Notes: a model not told the origin generated them from the letters alone. Positions 47,357 through 59,900 are shown, numbered from the stretch's first letter. The stretch: DNA of 64,000 bases from Hepsetus odoe (GCA_017165825.1 CM029366.1:31696349-31760348); one strand, 5' to 3'. Made by a program: numbers and translations.

Positions 47357-49455
47357 GCTGTGTTGTGTTGTTGTGTGTAGTGTTGCTGTGTGTTGTGTTG
47401 TGTTGCTGTGTGTTGTGTTGTGTTGTGTTGTGTTGTGTTGTGTTGCTGTGTGTTGTGTTGTGTTGTGTTGTGTTGTGTTGTGTTAAGGTGTGTTAGTTAG
47501 GTTGTAGTTGAAGAAGTTGTGTTGCTGTGTGTTGGGGGTTGTGGTTATGTGTTGTGTTGCTGTGTGTTAGGTTGGGTTGTGTTGTGTTGCCAGTTGTGTT
47601 GCTGTGTGTTGTGTTATGGTTACAGTGTTAAAGTTGTGTTGCTGTGTGTTGTGTTGTGTTGTGTTGCTGTGTTGTGTTGTGTTGTGTTGTAAGTAGTTAG
47701 TTATTGTGTGTTGTGTTGTGTAGCGTGTTGTGTTGTTGTGTTGTGGTGGTGTTGTGTTGTTGTGTGTTGTTGTGTTGTGTTGTGTTGTTGTGTGTTGTTG
47801 ATGTGTTGTTGTGTGTAGTTGTGTTGTTGTGTGTTGTGGTTGTGTTGTGTGTGTTGCTGTGTGTTGTGTAGTTGTGTTGCTGTGTGTTGTGTTGTGTTGT
47901 GTGTTGTGTGTAGTGTTGTTGTGTGTAGTATTATGTTGTGTTGCTGTGTGTTGTGTTGTGTTGTATTGTGTTGTGTTGCTGTGTGTTGTGTTGTGTTGTG
48001 TTGCTGTGTGTTGTGTTGTATTGTGTTGCTGTGTGTTGTGTTGCTGTGTGTTGTGTTGTGTTGCTGTGTGGTTAGTTGAAGAAGTTGTGTTGTGTTGCTG
48101 TGTACAGTTGTGTTGTGTTGCTGTGTGTTGCAGTTGTATTGTGTTGCTGTGTGTTGTGTTGCTGTGTGTTGTGTTGTGTTGTGTTGCTGTGTGTTGTGTT
48201 GTGTTGTGTTGTGTTGTTGTGTGTAGTGTTGATGTGTGTTGAAGTGTGTTGTGTTGTGTTGCTGTGTGTTGTGTTATGTTGTGTTGTGTTGTGTTGTGTG
48301 TTGTGTTGTGTTGTGTTGCTGTGTGTTGCTGTGTGTTGTGTTGTGTTGTGTTGTGTTGCTGTGTGTTGTGTTGTGTGTTGTGTTGTGTTGTGTTGTTGTG
48401 TGTAGTGTTGATGTGTGTTGAAGTGTGTTGTGTTGTGTTGCTGTGTGTTGCTGTGTGTTGTGTTGTGTTGTGTTGTGTTGCTGTGTGTTGTGTTGTGTGT
48501 GTTGTGTTGTGTTGTTGTGTGTTGTGTTGTGTTGAAGTGTGTTGTGTTGTATGTTGTGTGTTGAAGTGTGTTATGTTGTGTTGCTGTGTGTTGAAGTGTG
48601 TTGTGTTGTGTTGATGTGTGTTGAAGTGTGTAGTGTTGATGTGTGTTGAAGTGTGGTTGTGTTACTGTGTGTTGAAGTGTACAGTTGTGTTGCTGTGTGT
48701 GTTGAAGTGTGTTGTGTTGTGTTGATGTGTGTTGTGTTGTGTTGTGTTGCTGTGTTGTGTTGTGTTGCTGTGTGTTGTGTTGTGTTGGTTGCTGTGTGTT
48801 GAAGTGTGTTGTGTTGTGTTGTGTTGCTGTGTGTTGAAGTGTGTTGTGTTGTGTTGATGTGTGTTGTGTTGTGTTGTGTTGCTGTGTGTTGCTGTGTGTT
48901 GTGTTGTGTTGCTGTGTGTTGTGTTGTGTTGCTGTGTGTTGTGTTGTGTTGTGTTGTGTTGATGTGTGTTGTGTTGTGTTGTGTTGCTGTGTGTTGCTGT
49001 GTGTTGTGTTGTGTTGAGTTGCTGTGTGTTGCTGTGTGTTGTGTTGTGTTGATGTGTTGTGTGTTGTGTTGTGTTGTGTTGTATAGTTGTGTTGATGTGT
49101 TGGGTTGTGTAGTTGTGTCGTTGTGTTGTGTTGATGTGTTGTGTTGTGTTGTTGCTGTGTGCTGTGCTGTGCTGATGCAGTTGTGTTGTGTTGAGTTGCT
49201 GTGTGTTGTGTTGTGTTGATGTGTGTTGTGTTGTGTTGAGTTGCTGTGTGTTGTGTTGTGTTGCTGTGTGTTGTGTTGTGTTGTGTTGAAGTGTGTTGTA
49301 TTGTGTTGAGTTGCTGTGCGTTGAAGTGTGTTGTGTTGTGTTGCTATGTACAAAGGTGTTGAGTTGCTGTGTGTTGAAGTTGTGTTGTGTTGTGTTGCTG
49401 TGTGTTGAAGTGTGTTGTGTTGTGTTGCTGTGTGTTGTGTTGTGTTGTTGTGTGA
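47357..49455. repeat. 2.1-kb G/T-only satellite array (TGTTG and TGTTGCTGTG units)
   Basis: The plus strand is almost purely G and T, with a regular C in TGTTGCTGTGTGTTG units and occasional GAAG or GATG changes. Long stop-free frames on both strands (Cys/Val-rich plus, Asn/Thr/Gln/His-rich minus) are a by-product. It lies in the probable first intron of the RIPOR3-like gene or upstream of it. Confidence 0.95.
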
Positions 49456-49589
49456 ATTAGACGTTCTCAGAACTTTAACGTTAACATTGTTAATAAATGT
49501 AGCAGAAGATTATTTTCAGGTGGCACAAGAGAGCCAATCCCACTACAGCGCTTGTGTGGAACATCTTTAACTACAGGGATGATCTCTGC

Positions 49590-49745
49590 AGCTGAGACAC
49601 ACACAAACACACACCAAGAAGACAATTTAGCATCTCCAGTCCAGCTGACGCTCATGCCTTTGGACGGTGAAGGAGTTGGAGGGAAAGTGAGTTGGAGCCT
49701 GGTCAGATATCCTTGGTTCCATCCCTACTTGTGTATTTCCACTCC
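49590..49745 (-). repeat. Type C fragment
   Basis: AATTTAGCATCTCCAGTCCA, then GCCTTTGGACGGTGAAGG matches the type C middle in minus orientation. The rest is weak. Confidence 0.4.
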
Positions 49746-50569
49746 ATGCATGATCCATCTGTGTAGATCATATTTTGGAGAAAGCCACCATGAGGCCTAG
49801 AAAGAGTCAACAGATGTTGATTTCATAACATTTGATCACAAGGACACACTTTAAGCCACAGGATCATGAGGTGGACCCATGTCCTGCCACTGTCCAAGGA
49901 CCTTTCAGGTTTTTTTTACTTGGGCGTTCTTCTGAAGAATGAATACAACGGTGCAAATGTCAGATATTACATGGGCATAAAAGGTCTTTAGGAGAAGTGC
50001 AGAACATCTGTGAAGCATTTATAATATATATGCCTCCTAGGAGTTTCTGCAATGTATGGATGAATCAAAGTGAATGTTTGTATTGATGTTCCTCCTGAGT
50101 CCACCTGTGGGTTTAAGCAGGCATTAGAGGGAGATGGACATATTCTTACTGCAGATATAAAATATTATTATACTTTATTTTATTTTATCCTCATCACGTA
50201 CCTTCATCTATTCTGTCTTGGAGCAATTCAGGAACTATTTCTGCAGGTGATGAATAAACCACTTCCTGAATCTCGAGAAACAATGGCAAACTTGGTCTTC
50301 TTGGGTACCTACACCTGGATAATAAATTAAGTTTAAAACAATATACCTGGGAGATTTATACAGTCCATTTGCAGCAGAACGCAAGGAAGAAGAGTAGAAT
50401 CTGGATTAAGCAGTGTTTTGTAAGCCATCGCTTGTTAACCAATCAGAATTCTACAACTGCTACTGGCTAGCTAATGAAGAGTTTCTGTTTTACTCATTAG
50501 ATTTAGCCTGCATTACTTTCACAGCTGTTGCCAGACAGAGCAGCAGCAGCCAAGGTAGTGGAGCTAATT
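49746..50569. other. No recognisable feature
   Basis: AT-rich unique-looking sequence. Confidence 0.4.
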
Positions 50570-50762
50570 TACATTTACATTAAGGCATTTAGCAGACGCT
50601 CTTATCCAGACCAGAGTTCCTGATGACAGGGACAGTCTCCCCGGAGATACTTGGGGTTGAGGGTTTTGCTCAGGAACATAATGTTGGTGAAACTGGAGTT
50701 GGGAATCAAACCTGTGATCTCTTGGTCCATCAGCAAGTATCCTACTACTAGACCGCTGTTGG
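50570..50762 (-). mobile_element. tRNA-derived SINE, type B
   Basis: The plus-strand left end is ATTTACATTTACATTAAGGC then ATTTAGCAGACGCTCTTATC. The minus-strand head is AGCGGTCTAGTAGTAGGATA with a CAGGTTTGATTCCC B box. It is almost full length. Confidence 0.7.
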
Positions 50763-51114
50763 AACGCCTTTCGCATTGCATGATTTCTCTCCCATCACCT
50801 GGTTGCTGCAAAGTGCGCTTTATCAGCACCCATCAGGATTCTTACGTCCCATTAATTCTGTCCCGTGGCTGACGCTGAGTGGATGCTGTGTTTTGTGAGC
50901 TGACTAATAAAACAAATGCAAAATGAGCTGTTTTTGCAACTTAATTTTAACATGCAGGCTGCATGGAAGGTCACATCAGTGCACATCAGCTCCTGCTGAC
51001 TGTTTATAAGGCTCTTAAAGTTTGAGCCATAAATCCAGTTTTGTGACAAACTCTTGAGCCCCTCATTTCTTCATAGTTTGCTTCCAAGGAGCAAGACTTC
51101 ATTGTTCATGTAAT

Positions 51115-51405
51115 GAAGGACAGTTCTCGAGGCTTCTGAAGGACAACCTTTTTGGCTCTCATTGTCAGTGCAGTCCCTGTACCTGAGCATTGTCAGAGGC
51201 AGAGGTAGTGTGGGATCATCTCCACCGAGAAGAACAAAAAGAAGTACAAAAAGAACAAAAGAAATAGCTTTGGAACGTCCTTCAAGAAGCCTGGAGAACT
51301 ATTCTTGAAGACAACTTGACAAAAAGCGACAAGAAAGCATATCTAAGAGAGTTGAAGCTGCGCTAAGAATAACGGTGCCCATAATTGACTTTAAAGCTTT
51401 ATATT
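51115..51405 (+). repeat. Dispersed repeat R4, copy
   Basis: TCTCGAGGCTTCTGAAGGAC, CTCTCATTGTCAGTGCAGTC, GTGGGATCATCTCCACCGAG, TTTGGAACGTCCTTCAAGAA and GAGAGTTGAAGCTGCGC. Confidence 0.65.
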
Positions 51406-51448
51406 ATAGACTGTTATTACATGTGTTTCTCCTAAACATAAAGACAGG

Positions 51449-51622
51449 AGGTGCTAGCAGGAGGGGTACTTCTGAGCAAGGTACCGCCCCCATCACCGCT
51501 CCCTGGGTGCTTTCGATAGCTGCCCCCTGCTGCACAGTGTGAACGGGTGAAATGCAGAGGAAGCATCTCACTGTGTGCTGTGCTGTGGCAATTATTCACT
51601 TTCAATTCACTTTCACTTCAAG
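51449..51622 (+). mobile_element. SINE type A, tail two-thirds
   Basis: GAGCAAGGTACCGCCCCCAT, GCTGCCCCCTGCTGCACAGT and a TTCACTTTCAATTCACTTTC tail are present. The tRNA head is missing. Confidence 0.7.
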
Positions 51623-52697
51623 AAGGTCGGATGAAAATGAACTCTTCTGACCCAGACATACACAACGTGTCGTGATCTCTGTGTTTATATCTACAAGCCC
51701 ATAATGAATTACTGACAATAGCACTCTTCTTTCCCTCCCAGCTTGTAGCTTCAGTGATGTGGACTTTGTCTGAGTGAGGCTAAATGGGGGAATTTTTCCA
51801 AACCTCCCAAAACACAGATGGTTAGGCCTAATTGCTGCTCTGTGTCAAGCTAAAGTAAATCAAAATGCCAAGGCTGGAGCAGAAGAGCCAGGATGTGTTT
51901 TGTGTGACTGCTTGCATTGCATGTGTTTGATCTGAGGCCGAACTGTTGCATCTCAGACTTACGAGAAGCATGCCCCGTGCTTTTGCCTGCATGTGTTGCC
52001 ACCTGCTAGCGCCGACTCTCGAGGGAAAGTTTAAGCAGTTCAGAGGAAGACAACCAGTTAAAGCTCTGCATGCAGGCTTTGGAGACACTGATGTTAATTG
52101 TGATCTCGTTAAGAGGAAAAGATGAATCAACAATGCGGCCTGTGCCATAAACTTTAGAAAATCAAAGACAACCCTAGGGACAAAAGTGAAACCACAGTAG
52201 ACCAGAGTACACACTGAACCAGATCTGAGCTAACTGGGGAGAGATCTGCATTAACTGGGACAGAAGTCTGTCTGTGCAGTGTATGGTGTCATCTGGACGC
52301 AGGCCGAGCCCTGATGAGCTGGTAGGAGTCGTTTTAATGCTGGTGGTTTCACTGCGATGGCTGTTGTCATATGACCCCCCACCCCCACCCCACACACTGA
52401 TCCCACGAGTTCCTCTTCTTCCTCTTGAAGGAAACACAAGATGAATTATTGCTCTGGAGAGAGGGACCGCTGCTTCTGCGGTCTCCATTAAATCCCGTTC
52501 TCCTGTCCTTCTGAACCAGTCCGCTCGTTCTCTTCCACTCATCCATCCTGTTTTTCTCTTCTCTCCATCCTGAGCAGTCTGACAGATATTTATGACATCC
52601 AGCGTCTGCATTTACCAGCAATAACTTCACTGTAACACGCCACAAAAACAACAACAAGAGGAAGAAGAAGAAGAAGAAAAAACAATAAAACAACAAA
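51623..52697. other. No supported gene
   Basis: Frames of 121-145 codons on the minus strand at 52174-52732 overlap each other in different frames and lack motifs. Confidence 0.4.
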
Positions 52698-52980
52698 AAT
52701 CTTCTTCTTCTTTTTCTTTCGGCTGCTCCCATTTAGGGCTCGCCACAGTGGATCAGCTGTCTAGCAATAAATAAAAATAACAATGACAAGCATCCTCGTC
52801 ACACCCAACGAACATCTCAGCATCTTTAACTCTGACACCTTCAGCTCCGCCTCCTGTCTTTTCATCAGTGCCACCGTCTCCAACCCATACAACATAGCTG
52901 GTCTCACTACTGTCCTGTAAACCTTCCCTTTAACTCTAGCTGGCACACATCTGTCACAATTCACTCCAGCCACTCTACTA
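52698..52980 (-). mobile_element. RTE-like LINE 3' fragment
   Basis: The minus strand reads ARVKGKVYRTVVRPAMLYGL and then KRQEAELKVSELKMLRCSLG. It jumps across a deletion to the 3' end, with CTTTCGGCTGCTCCC and a (TTC)n tail at 52698-52720 in plus-strand view. Confidence 0.8.
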
Positions 52981-53404
52981 TAACAATAATTACTACTCTA
53001 AAAAAATGTTTTTTATGATATGGGCCCTTTAAAATTTGACTTGGACGTACAGGAATTTGTGAAAATGGGGACAAAAGGGGGAGGAACCATGGCATTGCAG
53101 CAGCACTGTTAATGATTAGGGGGATGCGAGGACATGACGACCCTCAGGAATGGGTGCATGCATGCTTGTGTGTGTGTCTGAGACGTGCATGCACACGTGA
53201 CAAAGAAACGATTGTGCTTGTGTGTGAGGGTAAACACTGCATCCAGACATGCCTTGAGGACAAAAGTAGGAAGGTTAGAAGAAACAACACACGCAGCTTG
53301 TGTCGTCCCCTTAATAAAGCCGTATGACAGGCCAGGCAGAGTCTAATGCAGCCGCATACGAGTCTGAGGTCACTCATGCCAAGTGCTTCTCAGGGGGAAT
53401 AGAC

Positions 53405-53565
53405 TGTGGTTTCTCTGGAGAACCACTTGGGATGAGCTGGATTGGTGTTTAAGATCCAGAACTAATCGTCCAATATGAATACCTGACCTCACTGCAATTG
53501 TAGCAATGCTCCAGAATCTGGTATAAACTCTTACAAGAAGAGCCAAGGCTGTACATTCAGCGAGG
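53405..53565 (+). repeat. Dispersed DNA-transposon-like repeat, copy 2
   Basis: This overlaps in content with the 29.2-kb copy (GAGCTG, then GATCCAGAACTAATC) and continues into ATGAATACCTGACCTCACTG and CTCCAGAATCTGGTATAAAC. It lies about 200 bases upstream of the ATG exon of the RIPOR3-like gene. Confidence 0.4.
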
Positions 53566-53714
53566 CATCTGGTTTCAGAGAGAAAGCTGGTTGAGCAGGT
53601 GGAGATACAGTGCACAAACCGTTTGATGCCATTAAGGTGCATCACACTTTCCTAACACGCTCAAATACCAGAGGCACTTCCATAAAGAGCATGATCTAAT
53701 GGGCTTTGTGACCA

Positions 53715-53716
<2 letters not shown>

Positions 53717-53752
<36 letters not shown>
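53717..53752 (+). repeat. (TG)18 directly before the exon 2 acceptor
   Basis: Eighteen TG units followed by TTTCAG and exon 2. The pyrimidine run before the AG is only TTTC. Confidence 0.97.
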
Positions 53753-53755
<3 letters not shown>

Positions 53756-53758
53756 CAG

Positions 53759-53867
53759 GTGGAGAGGGGATGTCTGTGAAGCTGCGATTCGATTGTCCAG
53801 CTGAAGGTGGGATGGTGCAGAGGAGTCGCTCCTTCACTGGAGTCAACACACTCAGTAGCCGACGCAG
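53759..53867 (+). CDS. ripor3: RIPOR3-like exon 2: 11 nt of 5' UTR plus start codon, residues 1-33
   Basis: The acceptor is TTTCAG at 53753-53758, the ATG is at 53770-53772, and the donor is CAG|GTGATT at 53868. The coding part is 98 nt and leaves two bases (AG) to be completed by the next exon. The start is chosen because MSVKLRF matches the family N-terminus and a purine-rich GAGGGG precedes the ATG. The RSRSFTG motif resembles the RSxSFxG motif near the start of RIPOR proteins. The donor is weak, and the exon sits between two TG tracts (53717-53752 and 53887-53916). Confidence 0.85.
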
Positions 53868-53882
53868 GTGATTATGACTGAG

Positions 53883-53920
<38 letters not shown>

Positions 53921-56900
53921 TGTGTGTATATGTGGGTGTGTTTGAAAATGTGTTTAGGGACCTCACATGGTTTTCACATCTATCGACTCTTGTTCCTCTG
54001 CATTTGTATGTCTGTGTGGAATGTGAGAACGGAGAATTTCCAACAATATTTCTACGCAAATTCACTTTAGAGCATTTATATAGTGAAAGTGAAAGTGACT
54101 AATGGTCATTGTGAAACACAGCTCACTGTGAAACAGTGAAACATGACCTCTGTATTTAACCCACACACACCGTCCAGCAGGGGCAGCCATATCCAGCGCC
54201 GGGGGAGCAGTGATGGGGACGGTACCTTGCTCAAGGGTACTTCGGGCAACCTACTGGTCCGGGATTCAAACCCATGACCTTCCGATCTTGGGTCCTCGTC
54301 CCTAAACACTAGACCAATACTTCAATTGATGGAATAACTCTTTATGAATTATTAGTGACTACATCGAATAACATTGTAAAGCAAATAGTTATGCATTGTT
54401 ATGCCATGTAACCATGGCAACATAGGGTTGCCAGTTTTATAGTTTTTGGTACCATTCCAAGGTAAAATAGTGCTTGGATGTCCTCTGCATCTGAAAACGC
54501 TTGCAGCTTAATGGTTCCTCGCTTTTTCAGGTTTTCTTGAACTCTGGTGCAAATGAATAAGAGCGTCAGATTGTAAACAGTGTGCGGTTTAGGTTGGTTG
54601 AGATATGTGGAGGAATTACTTTGTATTTTGAGAGTTATGTGAAATAAACTAGTTAGGAAAATTAGTATTTATTGTAGCTACCATGGAACGAAAGTTTTCG
54701 AAAGAATGTTTTAACATTCCGTAAATAAAAATATGAGATTTTTCAGATTCTTCTACCATATAGACATCTGTATGTGCATAAAGAAGACATGATATTATTT
54801 CATGTCTTAAGCCTAGACAAATGGACCCAGTTTTCCACTCTTGAGTGGCACAAAATGAGCAAAAAAGCAGTAAAACATCATCCCTGGTTGCCAGGACGGC
54901 GAGAGCTGTGGGTTTTGACAGTGTGTTATCATCACTGCGGATCAGAAAATGGTGGTTTTAAGTAAATCCCACTATCTTGCAAGAAAACAGCATTTTATTT
55001 TAGTCCCAGATGGCTGTGTGATATCCACACCTCTCTGGAGGTACAGAGACCATGCATGTCTGTTATTTTTACGGGGGGGGGGGGGATGCCGTGCAACAGC
55101 CCATCAGAAACATCTACATCATCTGAATGTAAATCCTGGGAGAGCCGGTGTCGTTTACTGACCCCCTGAGTCGGACAGAGGAATGCATTTCCTGCAGAGA
55201 AGAGTTTATTTATGTTACTGAGTCACAGAGTTCTTCTCTCAGTGCATCTTCTGACAAACCACGTTCATCAAGAAAGATTCACGGGAGTTTCTTTCTAATG
55301 CTCTCTTCTTCTCGTCTCTTGTTTTTTTGTATGTTCTTTCTTCTCTTCTCTTCTCTTCTCTTCTCTTCTCTTCTCCTCTCTTCTCTTCTCTTCTCTTCTC
55401 TTCCCATGCTTTTCATATGTTCTTCTCTTCTTTTCTTCGCTTCTCTTCTCTTCTCTTCTCTTCTCTTCTCTTCTCTTCTCTTCTCTACTGTTCTCTTCTC
55501 TTCTCTTCTCTACTCTGCTCTTCTCTTCTCTTTTCTTCTCTTCTCTTCCCATGCTTTTCATATGTTCTTCTCTTCTCTTCTCTTCTCTACTGTTCTTTTC
55601 TCTTCTCTACTGTTCTTTTCTCTTCTTAACTCTGCTCTTCCCATGTTTTTTCTGTTTCTCTCTTTTTTCTTTGCTCTCATCTTCTCTTCTCTTCATGTTT
55701 TTATGTTATTCTCTTCATTTCTCTTCTCTTCTCTTCTTATTTTTTTTTATGTTCTTATTTTTGTGATTTTATATGTTCTTCTCCTCTCTTTTCTTCTCTT
55801 CTTTTCCCTTCTCTTCCCATGTTTTTCATATGTTCTCCTCTCTTCTCTTCTCTTCTCTTCTCTTGTCTTTTCTTCTCTTCTCATGTTTTTATATATTCTT
55901 CTCTTCTCTTCTCTCTTAATAAAGGCTGTCTTCAGCTCGTGGATCTCTACGCACCAAAGCTCTTGCTGGGAAGTCTCCCAGAATCCCCTCTTCTGCTCGG
56001 ATGGTTGGGGGTATTTGGGGACAGCAGCCTGAGCAGGTGGACAGAATCTTCCAGGCTTTGCGGAAGGGGCTGAAGTATGTGCCAATCATTGTGCTGATGA
56101 ACACAGTCTAATGTAAATGATTCAAGCAGACAAACAAAACTAACAGCTATGGATCTGAGCAACGAGAAAAACAAGTCTTTTTAAAAAGTAGGAAAATGTT
56201 AGTTTAGCTCCAGTTCCATCAGTAGCACCTGAATTCATTTAATGAATGATTGATAGGCTGTTCGCCTGAAGGAACTGGAAGGAGCTCCATCATGCTGGAA
56301 TTCTTTGGCTTTGTCATTTTCCCCTTATTTTTAAAAGCAGCAGCATTTCTTTTGTAACAGTTCAGTGCAAAATCTTGCACCAGCCCACATTTCTTCACAG
56401 TTTGCTTCCCAAGAGCCAAACATTCTTGGATTTTTTAACATTTTGGTGAGGAACAGTTTTCCAGGCTTCCTGAAGCACATAGTTTTTGGCGCTCATTTTC
56501 AGTACAGTCCCTGCACCTGAGCAGTTTGAGGGTGTGTTATCATCTCCACAGAGAACCCAATAGCCGATATCTACAGAAGAGCTTGGGAATGTCCTTCAAG
56601 AAGCCTGGAGAACCATTCCTGTAGACGACTTGAAGAAAAGACAAGAAAGCTTGAAAGAGAGTTCAGGCTGTGCTGAAGAATAACGATGGTCAGACCATGT
56701 ATTGATTTTAAAGCTGGTTAGAATTCATCACTTTGTGTCTCTCCAAAGGCAGAACTTATCTAGAACTGTTCTTGCAGATTTTCTAGATGATAAGAACAGA
56801 TGATATTTACTCTTTGCTCGTAGGGAGTATCTTGAAGGCCATCAAACAGAGCTGGACTTCCTCTCGTCCCAGCAGAGGGACACTAAAAGGAACTCCAGAC

Positions 56901-59900
56901 TGGTAAGTTCTGCTAAAAAAGCTGTTCCGTTCTCCTTAGCTTTATCTGTAAGGAATCCATCAGCAGCATTGGGAATTCTGGCTCCTGCACGGGAAATTGC
57001 TGAATGGGGTCAACGTGAATCTATCTGAGGAAAAAGTGATTTTCTAAAGTGATATTTCTTCTTCTTTGCTTTCTAGGCCTTTTTCTACGACTTAGAGAAG
57101 GTAAGGTTTTGGTTTGGTTAAATCTCTCATCCCAATGTCCAATAAGTAAAATTATTTTTGGATTTCTGACAACAGGAGATAAGAGCCTTGGAAAGATACA
57201 TACGGCGACTGGAGTTCCAGATTAGTAAAGTAAGTGACTCTTTATATGCAAAAAAAAAAATCTTAAAACGTCTTAAAAAGTGTTTTCCTTGCTTAAAGGT
57301 TGGTTTTATATATTCCAGTAACACAGAACATCATCAGATCAAATTCAAATAAAAATACATTCAGTAAAACGTAAGAGAATACCTTTTTTTATGCCGTCGA
57401 TATTTTAGAGCTGGTTTTAAGATCTTCCTGGTTGAACTTTTTGAAGCTTTGATTGACCAAAGCAGTTTTTGGTCAAGGATTAAATGATTATACTGGGATT
57501 GCATGAAAAGAGTGCAAACTAGATTTCAAAATACTTACTAAAGTATACCCAAATCAATATTCACTCTATTAATTTGTACTTTGTGTATTGGTGTGATGGA
57601 CTACTGCTCAAATAAAAAGCTTTCTAAACTGAAAAAAGTGGCTACAACTTTTGGACAGTATTTTATTAAATTTTTTAAAACATTTTTAGCTCAGGTTCCT
57701 TGCACTTTCCTCCAGATGTGATGAATTGCTTGAATCTGTTATTCTCTTTTCTAATGTCTATATTTTGATTTATTTGCTGCTGTGTGAGCCTCATTAAGAC
57801 ATCTCTGTCAGATCGTCTGTTAATTAAAATAAAATGCCAGTACACTGTGCTGGACCAGCTCCTGTGGCTCACCTCCATCGGGTTATGAGAATAGGTCCAG
57901 TACCTCCAAACTGCTTTGGCATAAGAATTATTAACTGTGTTTATTAGCAAATAGTTAATAAATAGTTAATAAACTCTTGGACGTTGGTCTGTTTAATCTT
58001 TTCTGATAGGCTTTTACTAAAGTCACGTCAGGCATTACATCACAGTGATTTTACCATAACTGAGGAGCTTAAAATTGGTTTGGGCCCAGTCCCAATTCTT
58101 ATATTTGGCCCTTGTTTTCTGGAGTTGATCAAAGTCAAATGGGGTGTCGTTTGAAAATGTCCTCAGTGAAATGGAAGAACCCTTTTAGAACCTAATACAT
58201 CATCGGCAGTTGTCAATGACTTTTATACAAAGATGCGTTGAGTTTTACAGCACACAGTGAAACACAATGAAATTACCACACAGTGCAGCAGGGGGACAGC
58301 TATTTAAAGTGCCCAGGGAGCAGTGATGGGGATGGTGCCTTGCTCAAGGGCAGCCTACTGGTCTGGGATTCGAACCCATTACCTTCCAATCCTGTGGCCA
58401 GCTCCCTAAACACTAGGCCTCTGCTGCCATAAACACAGCCTCTGCATTTATTATATCTGCATTATTATATATTATATTATATATTATTATTATATTATAT
58501 ATTATTAATGTGTATTAATGTCTATTATTATTGTATTGTATATTATTATTATTATTATTACATTTATTATTATTAAACTTAGATTTTGCTACTTGTTTAT
58601 TTATATTTATAATTTATTTAAAACGTATTTATTACCGTGTATTATTACTGTGCACTGTATATATGGTCACCTAATTCTCCTTGTAGATATGTATATGTGT
58701 AGATAGATAGATTATTTATTATTTATTATTTATAGCTCCTGTACTTACTTTCTCCTGCACTTGTTCCTCTTTCTTTACATCTCTATATTTTTATATTTTT
58801 TTTCTATTCCTTTTCTGTACATCTGTCACTTTTATAAGAGCCCTGTAATGCCCAAATTTCCCATTTGTGGGATAATAAAAGATTACTCTACTCTACTCTA
58901 CTCTACTTTAACCATGCAGCAGGGGCAAGATATTTAAAGTGCCGGGGAGCAGTGATGGGGCTGGTACCTTGCTCAAGGGTACCTCAGGGCAACAGGGATG
59001 AAAATGTGTCAAATTTCATGCAATCCAGGTGATTTTGAAGGCTTCTTATGAAGAAGAGAAGCCTAAAACACAGAATGTAACGTTAAAATCTTTATTAATG
59101 GGTTAAAACCCGGCTATGTTGGTTTCTTTGGTCACCTGTGGTCCTTGAGGCATTCTGTCTTTTCTTTTGCAGGGCCCTGTAGCCCTCACACTTCACACTT
59201 CAGTACCGCTCTTTCCCAACAAGAACACTAACTCAGGGGCTGAATGGGCAAATAATAGGAATACGGCTAAGTAATAGACAGCAGGTGAAATGAAATTGGA
59301 CCTTAGAGCGTGGGTGAATGAAGTGAGAGAGAAATTCAGAAACACCTATATCAGATGTGTATTAGTCTGCGAACATCCATTTTTAGAGAAAAGATCATCT
59401 CAGGTAAAAGCGCACCTGTGAAGGATGTTTGCTGTGATTGGTTGCAGGTGGAAGAGCTGTACGAGACGTACTGTATCCAATGGCGACTGTGTCAGGGAGC
59501 CATGAACATGAAGCGAGCCTTCTCCCTCTCTCCATCCTCACGAGCGTCCAGGGAGAGTCTGCTGGAGCTCAGCCGCAACCACAGACACAGCCTGGAGGTA
59601 CACACGATCAAACACATGTTCTGCTTCTCAAACTGCACTTATCATCCCTAATGGACCAAAACACAATCAGGAAATAGTGAGACACTAAGACAATAGAGTT
59701 GATTTTTTTGTTCGTTTGGATTACTTTAGTTTCGGCTTGGGTGGCACAGTGGTGCCAAGGGTAGCGCTGTCGCCTCATAATGAGAAGGCCCTGGGTTCTA
59801 TTCCCAGGAGGGATGGTCCAGGTCCTTTCTGTGTGGGGTAGACATGTTGTCCCCGTGTTCCCGGTTTTACTTCATGTGCTCCGGTGTCATCCCACCGTCC

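Noticed and set aside
48571..49353. 260-codon minus-strand frame rich in Asn, Thr, Gln and His
   Set aside because: It lies wholly inside the TGTTG satellite, where stops are absent by composition; there is no motif or exon signal.
47357..49455. Interstitial telomere array
   Set aside because: The units are TGTTG-based, not TTAGGG.
55933..55936. Alternative exon 3 acceptor CAG at 55933-55935
   Set aside because: Its phase does not fit the two leftover bases of exon 2, so it would shift the frame.
55148..56032. 294-codon plus-strand frame
   Set aside because: Most of it is translated TTCTC repeat, and it crosses the true exon 3 in the wrong frame.
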